From NCBI GenBank assembly GCA_039819185.1, contig JBCBSK010000178.1, positions 1-6,578 of the forward strand: 6,578 bases of DNA, in the 5' to 3' direction. The position numbers were made by a program, and so were the translations under genes. Positions 5,078-6,578 of the stretch are shown piece by piece; positions within the stretch are counted from its first letter, which is position 1, and the number at the start of each line of letters is the position of its first letter. This DNA comes from JBCBSK01 sp039819185 (GTDB lineage Bacteria; Pseudomonadota; Alphaproteobacteria; Rhizobiales; Tepidamorphaceae). Under the pieces are notes generated by a model. It was not told the DNA's origin, did no database searches, and saw nothing but the letters and a program-made list of their open reading frames with translations.

Positions 5078-6578
5078 AAGAGGTCGTCCTCTGTGTCCAA
5101 ATCGTCGGGATCGATGGGGGGATCGGGTGTGCCGTCATCCTCGGCGTCGTCGTCCTCATTGTCGGGGAAGCGGACATTGACGATCTTCGCGCCCGGAAAG
5201 GTGGCCAGAACGGCCGCGACGGTCGGGCTGTCGCGGATATCGTCCATGACTGCCTGACGGGCCGCCTCGGCCTGGACGCGGAGAGGTTCTGCACCAGGTT
5301 CGCGCGACAGCGAGATCATCCAGCGCGCGCCGGTCCAGTCGTATAACTTGCGTCCAAGCGTCTGCATCAGATCGGTCGGTGCGCCGGCTTCGAGGTTCAT
5401 CTCGATCCGCCCCGGCTGCATTGCAACCAGCCGCACATAACGCGTGATCTGGGCCGCCAGCAGCCGATCTCGCTTGTCGTCAGCGAGCGCAACCACGTCT
5501 TCCAGTGTCGCCAAGGCAGGACCGGCATAGGCGATCGTGGGCAGCTCGGCGTCCGGTGTGGTCTGTGCCATGGGCTCGGGGGCGCTGCGGTCAGACGCCA
5601 GCGACAGATGCGACCGGGGCTGCGCAGCGGATGCCTCCGATCGCGGCGACGCTGAGGCAATCGGGTCGGCGATCCTGGGGTCCGAGACCCTCAGCGCGGC
5701 CGATGCAGGCCCACCTCCGCTTGGTCGTTGCGGTGCAGCGGATGCCCCGCCAACCCGCCCCCCCGTCGTGTCGCGCCCGTCCCCAAGCGCCTTCAGCGCA
5801 TCCTCGGGGCTCGGCAAAGACGCGGCATAAGCCAACCGGACAACAAGCATGTCGGCGGCCGCCTTCGGCAGGGAGGCGGTATCGACTTCGGGAATGCCCT
5901 TGAGAAGAATCTGCCAGGTCCGTGTCAGGTCCGCCATGGACAGCCCTGGCGCCATCTCTGTGGCGCGATCGCGCTCGGTCTCGCTCAGGCTGCGGTCGCT
6001 TGCGGCATCGGGAACGACCTTGAGTCGCGTCACCAGATGGGTGAATCGGGCAAGATCGCCAAGCACGGCGGACGGCTCGGCACCGATGTTATACTGACTG
6101 TCGAAGATGTCGAGGGCACCCGGAACGTCGCCACGCATCACCGCCTCGAACAGATCGATGACCATGCCGCGATCGGCCAGCCCCAGCATATCGCGGGTCG
6201 TCTCGGCCTCGACCGCTCCGGCGCCGTGGGCGATGGCCTGGTCGAGTAGCGACAGCGCATCACGCACCGAGCCTTCGCTCGCACGCACGATCATCGCCAG
6301 CGCATCGGCATTCGCTGTCACGCCCTCTTGGCTTGCAACAGACTGGAGATGCACGACAAGTTGGTCCGCCTCGACGCGCCTGAGATCGAAACGCTGGCAG
6401 CGCGACAAAACGGTGATCGGAACCTTGCGGATCTCGGTTGTCGCGAAGATGAACTTCACATGCTCCGGCGGCTCTTCCAGCGTCTTCAACAGACCATTGA
6501 ACGCCGCCTTGGACAGCATGTGGACTTCGTCGACGATGTAGACCTTGTAGCGCGCGCTCGACGGCTTAGAGCGCACCG
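5074..6578 (-). CDS. dnaX: DNA polymerase III subunit gamma/tau, missing N-terminus at window edge
   Basis: DnaX is the motor of the clamp loader: with delta and delta-prime it opens the beta sliding clamp, and its full-length tau form ties the polymerase cores and the DnaB helicase together. The frame is still open at the window end. The GTG at 6576 is an internal Val codon, and roughly 130 residues with the Walker A loop and zinc module lie outside. Counting from that codon, Walker B is VYIVDEVHML (12-21), then FATTEIRKVP (44-53) with sensor 1, SRCQRFDLRR (58-67) with the SRC motif, and SEGSVRDALSLLDQ (100-113) with sensor 2. The clamp-loader collar continues to about 265, an Ala/Pro/Ser-rich linker spans about 266-350, and a C-terminal tau domain follows. 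The tail after residue 470 is very acidic (16 Asp/Glu in 30). A seven-G run lies at residues 271-273. ybaB overlaps the end by 4 bases. Confidence 0.96.
   Translation of the reverse strand, partial: VRSKPSSARYKVYIVDEVHMLSKAAFNGLLKTLEEPPEHVKFIFATTEIRKVPITVLSRCQRFDLRRVEADQLVVHLQSVASQEGVTANADALAMIVRASEGSVRDALSLLDQAIAHGAGAVEAETTRDMLGLADRGMVIDLFEAVMRGDVPGALDIFDSQYNIGAEPSAVLGDLARFTHLVTRLKVVPDAASDRSLSETERDRATEMAPGLSMADLTRTWQILLKGIPEVDTASLPKAAADMLVVRLAYAASLPSPEDALKALGDGRDTTGGRVGGASAAPQRPSGGGPASAALRVSDPRIADPIASASPRSEASAAQPRSHLSLASDRSAPEPMAQTTPDAELPTIAYAGPALATLEDVVALADDKRDRLLAAQITRYVRLVAMQPGRIEMNLEAGAPTDLMQTLGRKLYDWTGARWMISLSREPGAEPLRVQAEAARQAVMDDIRDSPTVAAVLATFPGAKIVNVRFPDNEDDDAEDDGTPDPPIDPDDLDTEDDLL
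5079..5092 (-). promoter_or_regulatory. Small hairpin over the ybaB ribosome-binding site
   Basis: On the minus strand AGAGG and CCTCT form a 5-bp perfect stem around the loop ACGA, ending two bases before the ybaB ATG and covering its GAGG Shine-Dalgarno. Ribosomes finishing dnaX would open it, which fits translational coupling across the ATGA overlap. The pairing is seen; the effect is inferred, and the stem is short. Confidence 0.35.
5727..5764 (-). other. Candidate programmed frameshift site in dnaX (seven-G heptamer plus stem-loop)
   Basis: On the coding strand seven consecutive G residues (5764 down to 5758) fall in the reading frame as G GGG GGG, which fits the X XXY YYZ pattern for -1 slippage. 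Three bases later GTTG (5754-5751) and CGG (5749-5747) can pair with CAAC (5730-5727) and CCG (5733-5731): 7 bp with one bulged G and a 13-base loop. The site sits where the clamp-loader core gives way to the linker, as in E. coli dnaX. A -1 shift would add 55 codons before TGA at 5593-5591; a +1 shift would add 21 codons before TGA at 5693-5691. Transcriptional slippage on the G-run is an alternative, as is an ordinary Gly-Gly linker. Confidence 0.35.

Noticed and set aside
4563..5180. Plus-strand frames opposite ybaB and the end of dnaX
   Set aside because: They are Ser/Arg/Pro-rich shadows; the minus strand carries intact ybaB and dnaX.
5728..6249. Plus-strand 173-codon frame opposite dnaX
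   Set aside because: It lies wholly within the conserved DnaX clamp-loader region on the other strand and has no recognisable motif.
1..6578. tRNA, rRNA, CRISPR array, insertion sequence or phage genes
   Set aside because: No regular repeat-spacer series, transposase or integrase motif, tRNA cloverleaf or rRNA stretch was recognised on either strand.

Overview
The window looks like chromosomal DNA of an alphaproteobacterium. GC is high, the dnaX-ybaB-recR recombination/replication block is recognisable, and DnaX has the typical alphaproteobacterial core plus a long Ala/Pro-rich linker and a very acidic tail. A Caulobacterales/Maricaulales/Hyphomonadaceae-like host is a guess from general protein flavour; nothing seen fixes the genus.

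Layout from left to right: (1) 1-1206, plus strand, is the C-terminal 401 residues of an HAE1-type RND efflux permease whose beginning lies outside the window. (2) 1236-1844, minus strand, is a complete recR, convergent with the RND gene. (3) 1845-2246 is a 402-base divergent intergenic region. It holds a doubtful 107-codon minus-strand ORF that ends on the recR start, a 12-bp perfect palindrome, and several potential RNA hairpins that would lie in the leader of the next gene. (4) 2247-3788, plus strand, encodes a 513-residue ankyrin-repeat protein. (5) 3789-3960 is a short convergent gap with a long inverted repeat. (6) 3961-4728, minus strand, is a Stf0-like PAPS-dependent sulfotransferase. 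(7) 4754-5077, minus strand, is ybaB. (8) 5074-6578, minus strand, is dnaX, lacking its N-terminus because the window ends.

dnaX and ybaB overlap by 4 bases and the sulfotransferase follows after 25 bases, so these three probably share a transcript. recR, usually the next gene after ybaB, is separated from it here by about 2.9 kb containing the sulfotransferase, an oppositely oriented ankyrin gene and the intergenic region. DnaX (clamp loader) and RecR (RecFOR repair) are housekeeping proteins and YbaB is a nucleoid-associated protein. The sulfotransferase and ankyrin protein look like accessory genes inserted in this block.

No convincing new multi-gene system is visible. The best leads are at RNA level: a seven-G slippery heptamer in the correct frame of dnaX, at the core/linker boundary where a gamma-type product would end and followed by a possible stem-loop; and an ankyrin-gene leader in which the start codon sits in a perfect 7-bp hairpin stem with the Shine-Dalgarno in its loop.
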